Position numbers and translations under genes: made by a program | Shown here: positions 46,946 through 54,937 of the stretch, piece after piece | Layout: every line of letters begins with the position of its first letter | Position numbering within the stretch: position 1 is the first letter of the stretch | Notes under the pieces: generated by a model | What the model was told of the DNA's origin: nothing | Databases searched by the model: none | What the model saw: the letters and a program-made list of their open reading frames with translations, nothing else | Assembly (NCBI RefSeq): GCF_000213255.1 | Contig: NC_015520.1 | Span: 2,349,349-2,413,348, forward strand | DNA: 64,000 bases | Source of the DNA: Mahella australiensis 50-1 BON | Lineage (GTDB): Bacteria > Bacillota > Clostridia > Mahellales > Mahellaceae | Direction of reading: 5' to 3'

Positions 46946-47953
46946 ATGACAAGAAAAGAGCGCGTTATAGCGGCTATAAACCATCAAAAGACTGACATTG
47001 TACCATATTATATAGGTCTGACACAGCAGGCTTATGAAAAAACCGCCCGATATCTAAATGATCCCGATTTCGTAAATAAAATAGGCAATCATATCGACAT
47101 GGTCGATTATGCGGGCTGGCCCACAGAAACAAAGCCCGGCAGCGGGTATTTCAAAGACGATTTCGGCGTGGTATGGAACAGGAACGTGGCCGACAAAGAC
47201 ATAGGTGTGGTAGAGCATTTTGTATTGCCAGAACCGACCTTGGACGGCTATACCCTTCCAACTATAGATGAGGCGCGTTTGCGAAAAATGTGTGATGACC
47301 TGGTAAATAATGGCCAAGATACATTCAAGGTAGCCGGCATAGGCTTCTCCATGTTCGAGCGCGCATGGACCATGCGTGGTATGGAGAATCTTCTGACCGA
47401 TATGCTGCTCAATCCCGACTTTGTGGATAAGCTGTTGGATACCATAGCCGATTTCAACATGCATTTGATGGATATCATACTTGACTATGATATAGATTGC
47501 TTTTATTTCGGTGATGATTGGGGACAGCAGCACGGGCTCATCATGGGACCGAGATTATGGAAACGCTTTATCAAGCCACGCATGGCGCGCATGTTTAAAA
47601 AAGCCCACGATGCCGGCAAGTATGTGGCCCTTCATTCTTGCGGTGACATACATGAACTTTTTCCCGATCTCATAGAAATAGGGCTGGATATATACAATAC
47701 ATTCCAGCCAGAAATATACGATGTAAACGAGATAAAGAGATTATACGGCGATAGATTGACGTTTTGGGGCGGAATAAGCACACAACAGGTTTTGCCATTC
47801 GTTTCTCCAGACGAGATTAAACGCGTAGCTCGGTACATGATGGAGACCATGTCATACAACGGCGGTTATATAGCAGCCCCAACCCACGCCATACCCAGCG
47901 ATGTACCGGCCGAAAACATAGTGGCTCTCATAGAGGCCTTTCAAAATCAATAG
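46946..47953 (+). CDS. Uroporphyrinogen decarboxylase-family protein (methyltransferase-like)
   Basis: A 335-residue UroD-fold protein. The zinc-site motif LHSCGDI near residue 230 and the HEP-like FWGGISTQQVLP near 270 place it with the MtaA/CmuA-type cobamide methyltransferases and related uncharacterised UroD proteins rather than with HemE, which lacks such a Cys motif. The role is unknown. It is convergent with the phosphofructokinase-like gene, their ends overlapping by 7 bases. ATG at 46946 follows GAGGAGAGG; a TTG one codon upstream is less likely. Confidence 0.78.
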   Translation: MTRKERVIAAINHQKTDIVPYYIGLTQQAYEKTARYLNDPDFVNKIGNHIDMVDYAGWPTETKPGSGYFKDDFGVVWNRNVADKDIGVVEHFVLPEPTLDGYTLPTIDEARLRKMCDDLVNNGQDTFKVAGIGFSMFERAWTMRGMENLLTDMLLNPDFVDKLLDTIADFNMHLMDIILDYDIDCFYFGDDWGQQHGLIMGPRLWKRFIKPRMARMFKKAHDAGKYVALHSCGDIHELFPDLIEIGLDIYNTFQPEIYDVNEIKRLYGDRLTFWGGISTQQVLPFVSPDEIKRVARYMMETMSYNGGYIAAPTHAIPSDVPAENIVALIEAFQNQ

Positions 47954-49119
47954 AGCAAATCGCGATTCGTTGCATATACGGGCATGGCATCGCCTATTAA
48001 CGGTTTGCAATATTCGATGAAGGCCGGCGTCACGTCATGCCCTGAAGGATCTATAAACTCATCCGGCACATGTCGTTCGGTCATGCTCATGAGATCTATA
48101 GATACCAATTCGGTGGTACAGCTATACGGCTCTGTCGATAGGCGTTTGAGCGCCACCATATAACCGGATAAGCCTTCCACAACCGCTTTAACGGCTGCAG
48201 CTCCTACCATTTCAGCCTCTTGTCGGTCTACCGCTGACTGATGTGCTATGGAAGCACGCCCCAAAAGGCCCGGTTTTTCGCTACGGGCTCTTATATGCAG
48301 TTTATCCGATATAAGGCGCGCAAGATATACGCTGACATCATTGGAAAACGCATCGCGTCTGGACATATTATTGGGCCGCACCAATGGATTTCCGTCGGGC
48401 CCAACTAAGCCTTCGGATACGGCCACTACAGCCCCTCCTATTTCTTTATGGAGCCGTTCTATCTCATGTAAAAACTCTTCTTCTACAAATGGTCTCTCGG
48501 GCAGATATATGAGGTGAGGCGCATCGCCTTGCTTACATCTGGCCAGCGCGGACGCCGCCGTTATCCACCCCGCATTGCGTCCCATAAATTCGATAACCGA
48601 TATATGCACAGGCAGCGAGGCCACATCGATACCCAGCTCGCATGCGGATACGGCTGCATAACGAGCGGCACTGCCATATCCAGGCGCATGATCAGTATTA
48701 GCCAGATCGTTATCTACAGTCTTGGGTATACCTATAACGTTGATACCACCGGCTTGAGCCGCCACATGATGTATTTTATTGCATGTATCCATAGACCCGT
48801 TTCCGCCTGTGAACAATAAATATTTTATGTTATTGCGGCGCAGTATGGCCACGATGGTCTCATAGTCCTCCGGCTCAAGATGCCTACGCGATGACCCTAT
48901 AAACGAACCCGGCGTATAAGAAAGTCTAGATAACGCTTGTCCGGAAATAGCGCGCAGGTCGGTAAATCTTTCAGCGAATATACCGTCTACCCCACCGACA
49001 GATCCATATATACCATCTATCTCATTATATTTTTTTGCTTCATCTATAACGCCTCTCAGCGAAGCGTTTATAACAGCTGTAGGTCCACCACCGTGAACCA
49101 CTATAAGATTAGCTGACAT
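47947..49119 (-). CDS. 6-phosphofructokinase-family protein with mixed donor-site residues
   Basis: A 390-residue phosphofructokinase. The donor loop reads GGNGS at 105-109: Gly108 (position 104 in E. coli) is ATP-like but the Mg-binding Asp103 is replaced by Asn107. The catalytic motif PKTVDND (132-138) has the Lys of pyrophosphate-dependent enzymes where ATP enzymes have Gly. The phosphoryl donor is therefore uncertain. The start is the ATG at 49119 after AAAGGAG; a frame to 49143 is not needed. It follows the broken aldolase gene in what was a two-gene glycolytic operon. Confidence 0.8.
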   Translation of the reverse strand: MSANLIVVHGGGPTAVINASLRGVIDEAKKYNEIDGIYGSVGGVDGIFAERFTDLRAISGQALSRLSYTPGSFIGSSRRHLEPEDYETIVAILRRNNIKYLLFTGGNGSMDTCNKIHHVAAQAGGINVIGIPKTVDNDLANTDHAPGYGSAARYAAVSACELGIDVASLPVHISVIEFMGRNAGWITAASALARCKQGDAPHLIYLPERPFVEEEFLHEIERLHKEIGGAVVAVSEGLVGPDGNPLVRPNNMSRRDAFSNDVSVYLARLISDKLHIRARSEKPGLLGRASIAHQSAVDRQEAEMVGAAAVKAVVEGLSGYMVALKRLSTEPYSCTTELVSIDLMSMTERHVPDEFIDPSGHDVTPAFIEYCKPLIGDAMPVYATNRDLLY

Positions 49120-49139
49120 ATTTATCACTCCTTTTTCTC

Positions 49140-49981
49140 TCATGCTTTGCCTGCGCTGCCTATCAAGCGCATTTTCTCTTTAGCCAGTTGCCTTACAGCA
49201 TTCATGCCGCTACTTAAATACACGAGCGGAAAATCCTCATCCGGATTTCCATCCATGATTTGCTTAATGCCGGTTGAGAAGGTCCTATTAAATTCAGTAG
49301 CAATGTTGATCTTGGTTATGCCGGCCTTTATGGCGCTTACCAGGTCCTCATCTTTTATCCCGGTAGAACCATGCATCACAAGCGGTACAGAAACGCGCTT
49401 GCGTATCTCCTCTATAAGCGGTATATCTATATTCGCCTCTTTAACAGGCATTTTATGCATATTGCCTACTGCAACGGCCACCGAATCCACGCCGGAACCG
49501 GCTACATAATAAACTACTTCCTCTGGATCAGATAACCCCGTTTGCCTATAACCGGCTTCCGAATCATAGATCTTTACGGCACCGATCTCTCCTTCGACCA
49601 TTATCCCGCAAGCATGCGCTGCTTTGACAACCTCCGCTGACAATTTTATATTCTCATCTATTGGTAAGGATGAACCATCGAACATGAGCGATGTGAATCC
49701 CGCCCTCAAGCAACGTATGTTTTGTTCCCAATCGTGGCTATGATCCAAATGAATAGCAATGGGCACCGAAGCTTCTCTAGCCAGAGCCGTTATATACGGC
49801 ATAAAGCCCTAGGGTTGCATGAGGTCGAACACACGCTGGCCAAACTGCAGTATAAGAGGAGATCTCTCTTCTTCGGCAGCTTGTATATAAGGCGCGGCCA
49901 TTTCCAAGCAATTGACGTTAAATGCCCATATCCCTCTCTCATAGCTTTTTGCAGCATATCTTTTGTTGTTACCAATGGCAT
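49140..49981 (-). pseudogene. Class II fructose-bisphosphate/tagatose-bisphosphate aldolase, broken
   Basis: The N-terminal 19 codons (MPLVTTKDMLQKAMREGYG, from 49981) are in one frame; the protein then continues in another frame as AFNVNCLEMAAPYIQAAEEE, showing a frameshift near 49923-49926 where IG of the usual GYGIGAFN is missing. A TAG follows RVFDLMQP at 49810-49812, and the remainder (MPYITALAREASVPIAIHLD onward) is intact to 49140 with zinc ligands in HLDHS, EGEIG and VMHGSTG. Two lesions mean the gene is probably dead. It lies directly upstream of the phosphofructokinase-like gene. The intact downstream part could at most give a headless protein. Confidence 0.85.
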
Positions 49982-50038
49982 AGCTTAATGCCTCAATCTC
50001 TCTTTTTATTTATATTATAGCATATCTTTGCGACTCCT

Positions 50039-50073
50039 CCCATACAGGATCTTCATGTTCTATACTAATGGTA
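50039..50073 (-). pseudogene. Short remnant of an isomerase C-terminus
   Basis: Read leftward this gives TISIEHEDPVWEES, closely matching the C-terminal TISIEHEDPVWEGS of the TIM-barrel gene at 54072-54923; at the DNA level about 30 of 33 bases agree. Neither side continues the match. It is a fragment of a paralogue left after rearrangement. Confidence 0.6.
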
Positions 50074-50291
50074 CATTTGAATTATACAATAACGCTCATA
50101 TATACGATGATTTTGAGCGTTTTCAGAAAGCCTATCTGCGTATGAATAAGGCCAACCGTGCCAGTGCCTACAAAGCATGTAGTATATGTTGTAAGGGCCA
50201 TATACCCTCGGGGTATAGAAAAACCGATAGAATGGCTGAAATAAAAGAATATTTGTCAATAGTCAGCGAAAATGTCATAGTAAATGGCTGA
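50055..50291 (+). CDS. Uncertain small ORF whose 3' end was cut by the IS element
   Basis: An open frame codes a Lys/Tyr/Cys-rich peptide including NKANRASAYKACSICCKGHI. It runs into the left end of the IS1202-type element at 50254. If the element and one copy of its target repeat are removed the frame would instead end at a TAA a few codons later (after MAEIKEYFER). The 5' part overlaps the isomerase remnant on the other strand and no ribosome site is seen, so coding is doubtful. No family recognised. Confidence 0.25.
   Translation: MFYTNGTFELYNNAHIYDDFERFQKAYLRMNKANRASAYKACSICCKGHIPSGYRKTDRMAEIKEYLSIVSENVIVNG
50238..50253. repeat. Left copy of the 16-bp target site duplication
   Basis: GAAATAAAAGAATATT lies directly before the left TIR (50254) and is repeated exactly at 52006-52021, directly after the right TIR. 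Long duplications of this size are known for the ISTde1-like group of the IS1202 family. Confidence 0.8.
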
Positions 50292-50454
50292 TATTTATTC
50301 AACGAAAATTTCATAGCGATGTATGGATTTACTATAATTGGAACATTAAATATAGATTATATTACAGTAAGCTGGTTATATAACTTTAGCAACTTACATT
50401 AATATGATATGAGAACATATATTACCACCAAATGAGCAAAAAGATAATACTATC

Positions 50455-50584
50455 TTAAGGCTTACTGCTTTGCTAAATTCTAGCTGCTCCATTCCCGTGC
50501 GTAAAGGGTAAAATAAACAAGCTCCGCTTGCCCTTGACGCACGTTCATTTCGCAGCTATTATATAATTAGGCTGTAAGCCTTAA
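50455..50584 (-). ncRNA. Nested stem-loop structure at the 3' end of the IS transposase
   Basis: Five concentric perfect stems: 50455-50465 with 50574-50584 (11 bp, TTAAGGCTTAC), 50481-50487 with 50552-50558 (7 bp), 50497-50502 with 50537-50542 (6 bp), 50504-50508 with 50531-50535 (5 bp) and an inner hairpin 50518-50522 with 50526-50530. All lie within the transposase 3' untranslated region (the stop is at 50591). This order strongly suggests a folded RNA or DNA cruciform. Role unknown: terminator, transcript stabiliser or regulatory RNA. Confidence 0.6.
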
Positions 50585-50590
50585 TACTGG

Positions 50591-51928
50591 CTAGTGCCAG
50601 GCGCGTGAGGAATTATACAGAGCCTCTAAAATCTCTCTGTCTGATTCCTCATACCAATATGATGGCGCCTTCTGCCAACCTTGTTTCCAAGGATGAGTGG
50701 GAGAAGGCTTATAAGGCTTAGCTGTGCTCGATGAACTTGCCTTATTAGCTTTCTGAGCTTTCTTAGGCGGTTCATCGAGCTTTTTCACAGCATATATATT
50801 ATTGCCATACTGCACCCGTATACCTATCCTAGGGCTGGTAAGAACCGTTATCTTAGCTCTAGGAACGATAGGTGCAACGGTTTTGCCATCATCACATACA
50901 ACTTGATAATATTGGCTGTGTAGAGAAAATACGCCGCCATTATCAACTTTTCTAGATAACTTAACACAAAGTATATTATCTAAGTCGATATCCGGCGGTA
51001 ATTCTCTAAAAGCAGGCTCGGGATCTTGAGGCTCTATGGCGAACCTTTTATTATATCTCTCCAGGAACTTAGGCAAAAACTCATTGGCCTTTTCCATAGA
51101 ATCAATGCCATAAATCCTCAATTCTGCCCTGAGCCTATCCTGCAAAGTATTCCATAGCCTCTCTACGCGGCCCTTAGCCTGAGGGGACCTGGCATTAATG
51201 ATAGATATACCCAATGTACTCATAGCCATTTGGAACTGGGTTTCATTTACCACTTTACCCTCAAGCTGCTCCTCGATAGAGATTTTACCCTTATTAGGAG
51301 AAGCAAATATAGTATGCTTATCGGCATATAGAGATATAGGGATACCATATTGGCCAATGATGGTACGCATGAGCTCAAAATAGCCATTCATACACTCGTT
51401 TTCAGTAAAATAGAGCGCGAGGACCTGACCGGTGGCATCGTCTATGGCACCGTGGAGAGCCATATTACCTACAGAAGGAATCCATTCAAAAGAGGTGCAA
51501 TCGATTTGCACCAACATGCCAGCCTGAGGCATACGTTCCCTTCTAGCATGAATCTTACGAGGGCGTCTATGCTTTCTAGGGCTTTGAATACCGGCATTAT
51601 CAAGGATTCTATAAACCGAGGAATTACTAAGAATAATACCCTTATCATCCTCAAGCAAATCTCTAAAATGAGAGAAATTCGTATCAAAATACTTTTCCTT
51701 CCTCAAAGTGAGGATATGGTTTACTAGCTCATCACTTAAAGCATTAGCAGGTTTACGGCCTCTGTTCTTATGAATAACGAAAGACGCACCTTGTTCTTTA
51801 ACCCCCTTCTTAAGTCTAAATATTTGACGAACACTTAGGTCTAAAACCTGCGCAGCTTCACTTGCGGTTAACGTACCATCGATGACTTTATTAATAACAA
51901 CAAGTTTTTGCATTTCGCTCTCTGTCAT
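50591..51928 (-). CDS. ISNCY/IS1202-type DDE transposase
   Basis: A 445-residue transposase. Residues ~10-50 form a helix-turn-helix (TASEAAQVLDLSVRQIFRLK), then an RNase H-fold catalytic core with Asp residues in LVQIDCTSFEW and SLYADKHTIF and Glu in GRVERLWNTLQ, followed by a basic Pro/Lys-rich C-terminus. The ATG at 51928 has GAGG upstream; the ORF is open to 51952 without a ribosome site. No frameshift or stop, so the element may still be active. Confidence 0.88.
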   Translation of the reverse strand: MTESEMQKLVVINKVIDGTLTASEAAQVLDLSVRQIFRLKKGVKEQGASFVIHKNRGRKPANALSDELVNHILTLRKEKYFDTNFSHFRDLLEDDKGIILSNSSVYRILDNAGIQSPRKHRRPRKIHARRERMPQAGMLVQIDCTSFEWIPSVGNMALHGAIDDATGQVLALYFTENECMNGYFELMRTIIGQYGIPISLYADKHTIFASPNKGKISIEEQLEGKVVNETQFQMAMSTLGISIINARSPQAKGRVERLWNTLQDRLRAELRIYGIDSMEKANEFLPKFLERYNKRFAIEPQDPEPAFRELPPDIDLDNILCVKLSRKVDNGGVFSLHSQYYQVVCDDGKTVAPIVPRAKITVLTSPRIGIRVQYGNNIYAVKKLDEPPKKAQKANKASSSSTAKPYKPSPTHPWKQGWQKAPSYWYEESDREILEALYNSSRAWH

Positions 51929-52005
51929 ACAATACTGTTCCTCTCTCCTCATAATGACATTATCGCAGAATAATTTTACTATGACAATATCATAGAATAA
52001 TAACA

Positions 52006-52021
52006 GAAATAAAAGAATATT
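52006..52021. repeat. Right copy of the 16-bp target site duplication
   Basis: Exact repeat of 50238-50253, directly following the right end ACA of the element at 52005. The first base after it begins the -35 box of the satD promoter. Confidence 0.8.
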
Positions 52022-52050
52022 TTGAAAGATAAAACCTTCTGTGTTATAAT
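52022..52050 (+). promoter_or_regulatory. Promoter of the satD-DUF3307 operon
   Basis: TTGAAA (52022-52027) and TATAAT (52045-52050) are 17 bases apart and the -10 is extended (TGT before TATAAT). It starts immediately after the IS target duplication, so the element narrowly missed it. Transcription would begin near 52057, about 280 bases before satD. Confidence 0.65.
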
Positions 52051-52335
52051 TTATATAGCTTATGATACGAAGATGGGACGGCTTTTACAAGCCACAATAA
52101 TCGTATCGGCTGACAAAATATATGCCAAGACGATTATGCCGCAGATATAGGTTTGGCATTGGTTTATTCGGTATTCTGGACAAGCACATAATAACCAACG
52201 CCATAGTCATGGGTTATCGCGCGGAACAATCGGTATTGAAATGAAATATAGGTAATAGCAAAATCATATTTCACCCGTGCAAAGGTGAAATATGATTTTA
52301 ACCATTGTAAGGGTGAAACCTGAAAGGACGGCATT
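52051..52335 (+). promoter_or_regulatory. Long structured leader of satD
   Basis: No gene is seen in this 285-base stretch. It contains several complementary arms: GATACG/CGTATC enclosing a GGCTT/AAGCC hairpin (about 52063-52110), ATGCCAA/TTGGCAT (about 52121-52161), and the 16-bp hairpin listed below. It matches no riboswitch class I know. It could be a cis-acting RNA or, alternatively, the relic of a decayed gene; short coding-like pieces exist but no frame is continuous. Confidence 0.4.
52260..52299. promoter_or_regulatory. Perfect 16-bp hairpin/palindrome just upstream of satD
   Basis: AAAATCATATTTCACC (52260-52275) and its exact inverse complement (52284-52299) surround the loop CGTGCAAA. 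The motif GGTGAAA recurs at 52311-52317 ahead of the start codon. It ends 36 bases before the satD ATG. The symmetry suits either an operator for a dimeric repressor (possibly SatD itself, which has a predicted C-terminal HTH) or an RNA attenuator hairpin. Confidence 0.65.
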
Positions 52336-52956
52336 ATGGCTCTATATACTGTTATAACAGCAGATATCATTGGTTCACGAAAATATAAGGATAAACAAGC
52401 ATTACAAAGCAATATTGAAGATGCCCTAAATGTATTAAATACAGAACACGAAGGCATTATACTGTCCCGATTTTCCATGTTGCGCGGAGATGAAATTCAG
52501 GGGCTCATCGATTCGCCAGTCTACATTGCTCCTCTTATTAGGCATATGCGGTTTTATACAAGGCCGGTCATTATAAGAGTAGGAATAGGCATAGGCAACA
52601 TAGCTACGCCTATAGAGCAGAATAACCCGTGGCATATGGATGGCGATGCATTTCATAAAGCACGGGAAGCAGTGGATAGTATAAAACATATAAAACGGCA
52701 AGCCACTGTTTTGATATCAGGGGAAAAAAATACGGATGATAATGTCAATATTATATTTGCGCTTATGGATGCCATAAACAGTCGGTGGACAGATGCTCAA
52801 TGGGAAGCCGTACATGCATACGAAAAAACAAAGACATACAGCAATGCTGCCGCCGTTCTCGGCATAACAATGCAAAACGTGGCCAAACGCTGCTGGGCCG
52901 CGCACTGGGATGCTTTTAATAAAGCCGAAATACATATATCCCATTTGTTGAGCTAG
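52336..52956 (+). CDS. SatD-family protein
   Basis: A 206-residue protein of the SatD family. The N-terminus LYTVITADIIGSRKYKDK is the family signature, followed by FSMLRGDEIQG near residue 46 and VRIGIGIG-like GIGIGNIATP near 80, resembling nucleotide-cyclase/GGDEF-fold strands. The C-terminal ~55 residues (TYSNAAAVLGITMQNVAKRC) look like a helix-turn-helix. Function unknown; named from a streptococcal acid-tolerance locus. Paired with DUF3307 in one operon, 17 bases apart. ATG preceded by GAAAGGA. Confidence 0.8.
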   Translation: MALYTVITADIIGSRKYKDKQALQSNIEDALNVLNTEHEGIILSRFSMLRGDEIQGLIDSPVYIAPLIRHMRFYTRPVIIRVGIGIGNIATPIEQNNPWHMDGDAFHKAREAVDSIKHIKRQATVLISGEKNTDDNVNIIFALMDAINSRWTDAQWEAVHAYEKTKTYSNAAAVLGITMQNVAKRCWAAHWDAFNKAEIHISHLLS

Positions 52957-52973
52957 GAGGCGAAAATATAGCA

Positions 52974-53708
52974 ATGATATCGCAAACGTCCCGTCTAGTA
53001 TTGGCATTATTGCTTTTGTCTCACGGATTCGCCGATTTTGTCGCGCAAACCGATAAGATGGTTACAGACAAAACCTATGGATATCGGGCAGCTTACGTAA
53101 AGCATTTTTTCGCCAACTTCATAACATCTTTTGTACTGATGCTTCCGTTTATGTCGCTGTATGTATTAACCATTCTATTGTTATTGTCACTCATGCACAT
53201 ATTTATAGACTTTATGGGCTATCGCCGGCAACATGCAATAAATAATGTGCCGGGCTTTTTTATAGATCAGGCATGCCACATATTCCTCATAATTATCGCA
53301 TGGCTGGTGATGCGTTATTCGGTAGCTATGCCATTCAGCAATGCTTATATAAATACCGATATTTTATCCCGTTATGGTGATATAGCATGTATAGCAGTTG
53401 TATACCTGTACGTTATATTCGGCGGCGCCGTATTTATGAAAAAGATAATGCGACATCCGCTTATCAAGATAAGCCAGCAAGAGGTTGCAGGGGTCGGCCG
53501 GTATATAGGTATGCTGGAGAGAGCTATAATAATGACGCTGGTGCTTTTTGATGCCATGACAGCCATGGCTTTCGTATTGACCGCCAAATCGTTAGCCCGA
53601 TACAAGGAATTGGATGACAAAGCTTTTGCCGAATACTATCTTATGGGCACTTTGGCCAGCACTCTTATTGCATTAGCAGGTGGGCTTTTAGCCCGTTTAT
53701 GGCTATAA
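52974..53708 (+). CDS. DUF3307-family membrane protein
   Basis: A 244-residue integral membrane protein. DUF3307 is indicated by HGFADFVAQTDKMVTDK near residue 17 and LMHIFIDFMGY near 78. About six hydrophobic segments are spread through the chain; two conserved-looking His residues face the N-terminal half. Role unknown. It follows satD with an AGGAGG site 12 bases ahead of ATG, and the two families often co-occur, implying a joint function at the membrane. Confidence 0.75.
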   Translation: MISQTSRLVLALLLLSHGFADFVAQTDKMVTDKTYGYRAAYVKHFFANFITSFVLMLPFMSLYVLTILLLLSLMHIFIDFMGYRRQHAINNVPGFFIDQACHIFLIIIAWLVMRYSVAMPFSNAYINTDILSRYGDIACIAVVYLYVIFGGAVFMKKIMRHPLIKISQQEVAGVGRYIGMLERAIIMTLVLFDAMTAMAFVLTAKSLARYKELDDKAFAEYYLMGTLASTLIALAGGLLARLWL

Positions 53709-53759
53709 TTATCATTCCTTATTTAGCCAATTGCGATGTCTGGAATTATAGATAAATAG

Positions 53760-53793
53760 GCAGTATAGCAACTTAACCTACTATACTGCTTTT
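53760..53793 (+). terminator. Terminator after the satD-DUF3307 operon
   Basis: GCAGTATAG (53760-53768) and CTATACTGC (53781-53789) form a perfect 9-bp stem with a 12-base loop, followed by TTTTGG. It lies 52 bases beyond the DUF3307 stop and before the convergent isomerase remnant. Confidence 0.6.
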
Positions 53794-53837
53794 GGAATTG
53801 TGTTTTCACCTTATTCAGCTTGCCAGGCAATTTGAAG

Positions 53838-54047
53838 TCAATTTATTATGCTGTCTAAAAAGGCTTTTGCCTTTTGATAGTTATATTTGTCCAGCAGCAT
53901 TAAGAGCTTTTGTTTTTCATCCGTCCCGAAAAATCTTGACCCAATTTCAGAACCCTCAAAACCCGTTTCCGATAATCCTTTGGTAATGTTCTCGGTTTCG
54001 CTTTTTATCCTGTCTCTAAATAATACAGCATGGCACCCTAAATGCAT
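53838..54047 (-). pseudogene. Truncated N-terminal piece of a sugar isomerase/epimerase
   Basis: Reads 69 codons resembling the start of IolE/xylose-isomerase-like TIM barrels (GCHAVLFRDRIK, GLSETGFEGSEIGSRFFG) and then stops after AFLDSIIN; the remaining ~200 residues are missing. A ribosome site AAAGGGG and ATG remain. It follows the intact isomerase gene at 54072 on the same strand, so this is the decayed third gene of that operon. The C-terminal remnant at 50039-50073 may be part of the same or a related gene. Confidence 0.7.
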
Positions 54048-54071
54048 TTTTTATATCCCCTTTCGTTTCCA

Positions 54072-54923
54072 TCAATCGATGAATTGCTCAATATGCTTCT
54101 TAGCTTTTAAAATTCCTTTTTTGACTTTATCAAAACTACCTTCCCACACGGGATCTTCATGTTCTATACTGATGGTACCGTCATATCCTATCTCATCCAA
54201 GTTGGCTATGATCCTACCCCATTGAATATCCCCCAGCCCCGGCAGCCCATATCTCCACCACTGTTGATTGCTCAAAATTTCTGCTCTATTCAGGCTATTA
54301 TACATTATCTCGGTATCCTTCCCATGAACATGGAAGACCTTATGCCCGAACTCTTTTATAGGTTCATAAGGATTCATCATTTGCCAAACCATGTGCGACG
54401 GATCATATGCCAATCCTACTTTGTCCGAATCCAATTTATCGAACAATGCTTTCCATATATCTGGAGATAACGCTATATTACCCATCATAGGACAGTTTTC
54501 GATACATAGTCTCACATTGTTCTTTTCAGCCAGTTCAATAAAGGTTTTAAGCAATTCAACTACGGCTTCAACGCTCTTTTCAGGCTCATATCTGATACCT
54601 TGAAACGCCTCCTTGGTTACACCGGTAGAACAAATTACTTTTTGAATACCCAAACGCCCGGCAAATTCTATCCTCTTTTTTAAATTCATCTGATGCTCCT
54701 GGGCTACCCGTTCATCTTCATCGAGGAAATTCCTGCAATAAATCAATGCCGATATATTTATCTTTCGAGCTTCCTTTATTCTGCTGAAAACCTCTTCTTC
54801 CAATGAAATAGAAGGGCCGATTTCCAAATCGGCAAATCCATTTTCTATGCCCCAATCCGCGATCTCATCCAAATTCTTTAACCCTTGTCCACTTAAACTA
54901 TTAGTAATAAAACCTATCTTCAT
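54072..54923 (-). CDS. Sugar phosphate isomerase/epimerase (TIM barrel)
   Basis: A 283-residue AP-endonuclease-2-like TIM-barrel protein. Landmarks are LRLCIENCPMMGN near residue 137, GLAYDPSHMVWQMM near 172, HVHGKDTE near 198 and the C-terminal GTISIEHEDPVWEGS. The metal-site Glu, Asp, His residues are present. It is cotranscribed with the Gfo/Idh/MocA gene 14 bases upstream, a very common pairing for inositol or rare-sugar catabolism. ATG follows GAAGGAGATG. Confidence 0.83.
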   Translation of the reverse strand: MKIGFITNSLSGQGLKNLDEIADWGIENGFADLEIGPSISLEEEVFSRIKEARKINISALIYCRNFLDEDERVAQEHQMNLKKRIEFAGRLGIQKVICSTGVTKEAFQGIRYEPEKSVEAVVELLKTFIELAEKNNVRLCIENCPMMGNIALSPDIWKALFDKLDSDKVGLAYDPSHMVWQMMNPYEPIKEFGHKVFHVHGKDTEIMYNSLNRAEILSNQQWWRYGLPGLGDIQWGRIIANLDEIGYDGTISIEHEDPVWEGSFDKVKKGILKAKKHIEQFID

Positions 54924-54937
54924 GGTATCATCTCCTT

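Larger units (their letters stand above)
50254..52005 (-). mobile_element. IS1202/ISNCY-family insertion sequence, complete
   Basis: A 1752-bp element bounded by imperfect terminal inverted repeats that start TGT and share the core TGTCATAGTAAA (left at 50273-50284; right on the minus strand at 51975-51986). It is flanked by a perfect 16-bp target duplication (50238-50253 and 52006-52021). The left end contains two near-identical 14-mers, CGAAAATGTCATAG (50267-50280) and CGAAAATTTCATAG (50303-50316), probable transposase sites. One transposase gene occupies most of it, followed by a nested stem structure. The intact duplication shows a fairly recent insertion. Confidence 0.85.

Noticed and set aside
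47054-47533. 159-codon leftward frame antisense to the UroD-like gene
   Set aside because: The forward frame contains clear UroD-family motifs and a good ribosome site; the reverse frame is a shadow.
50091-50121. AACGCTCA / TGAGCGTT inverted repeat as terminator
   Set aside because: The loop is long (15 bases), the surrounding region is made of gene remnants, and no gene end is nearby.
52164-52478. 104-codon leftward frame across the satD leader and start
   Set aside because: It overlaps the satD gene on the opposite strand, has no ribosome site and resembles no protein family.
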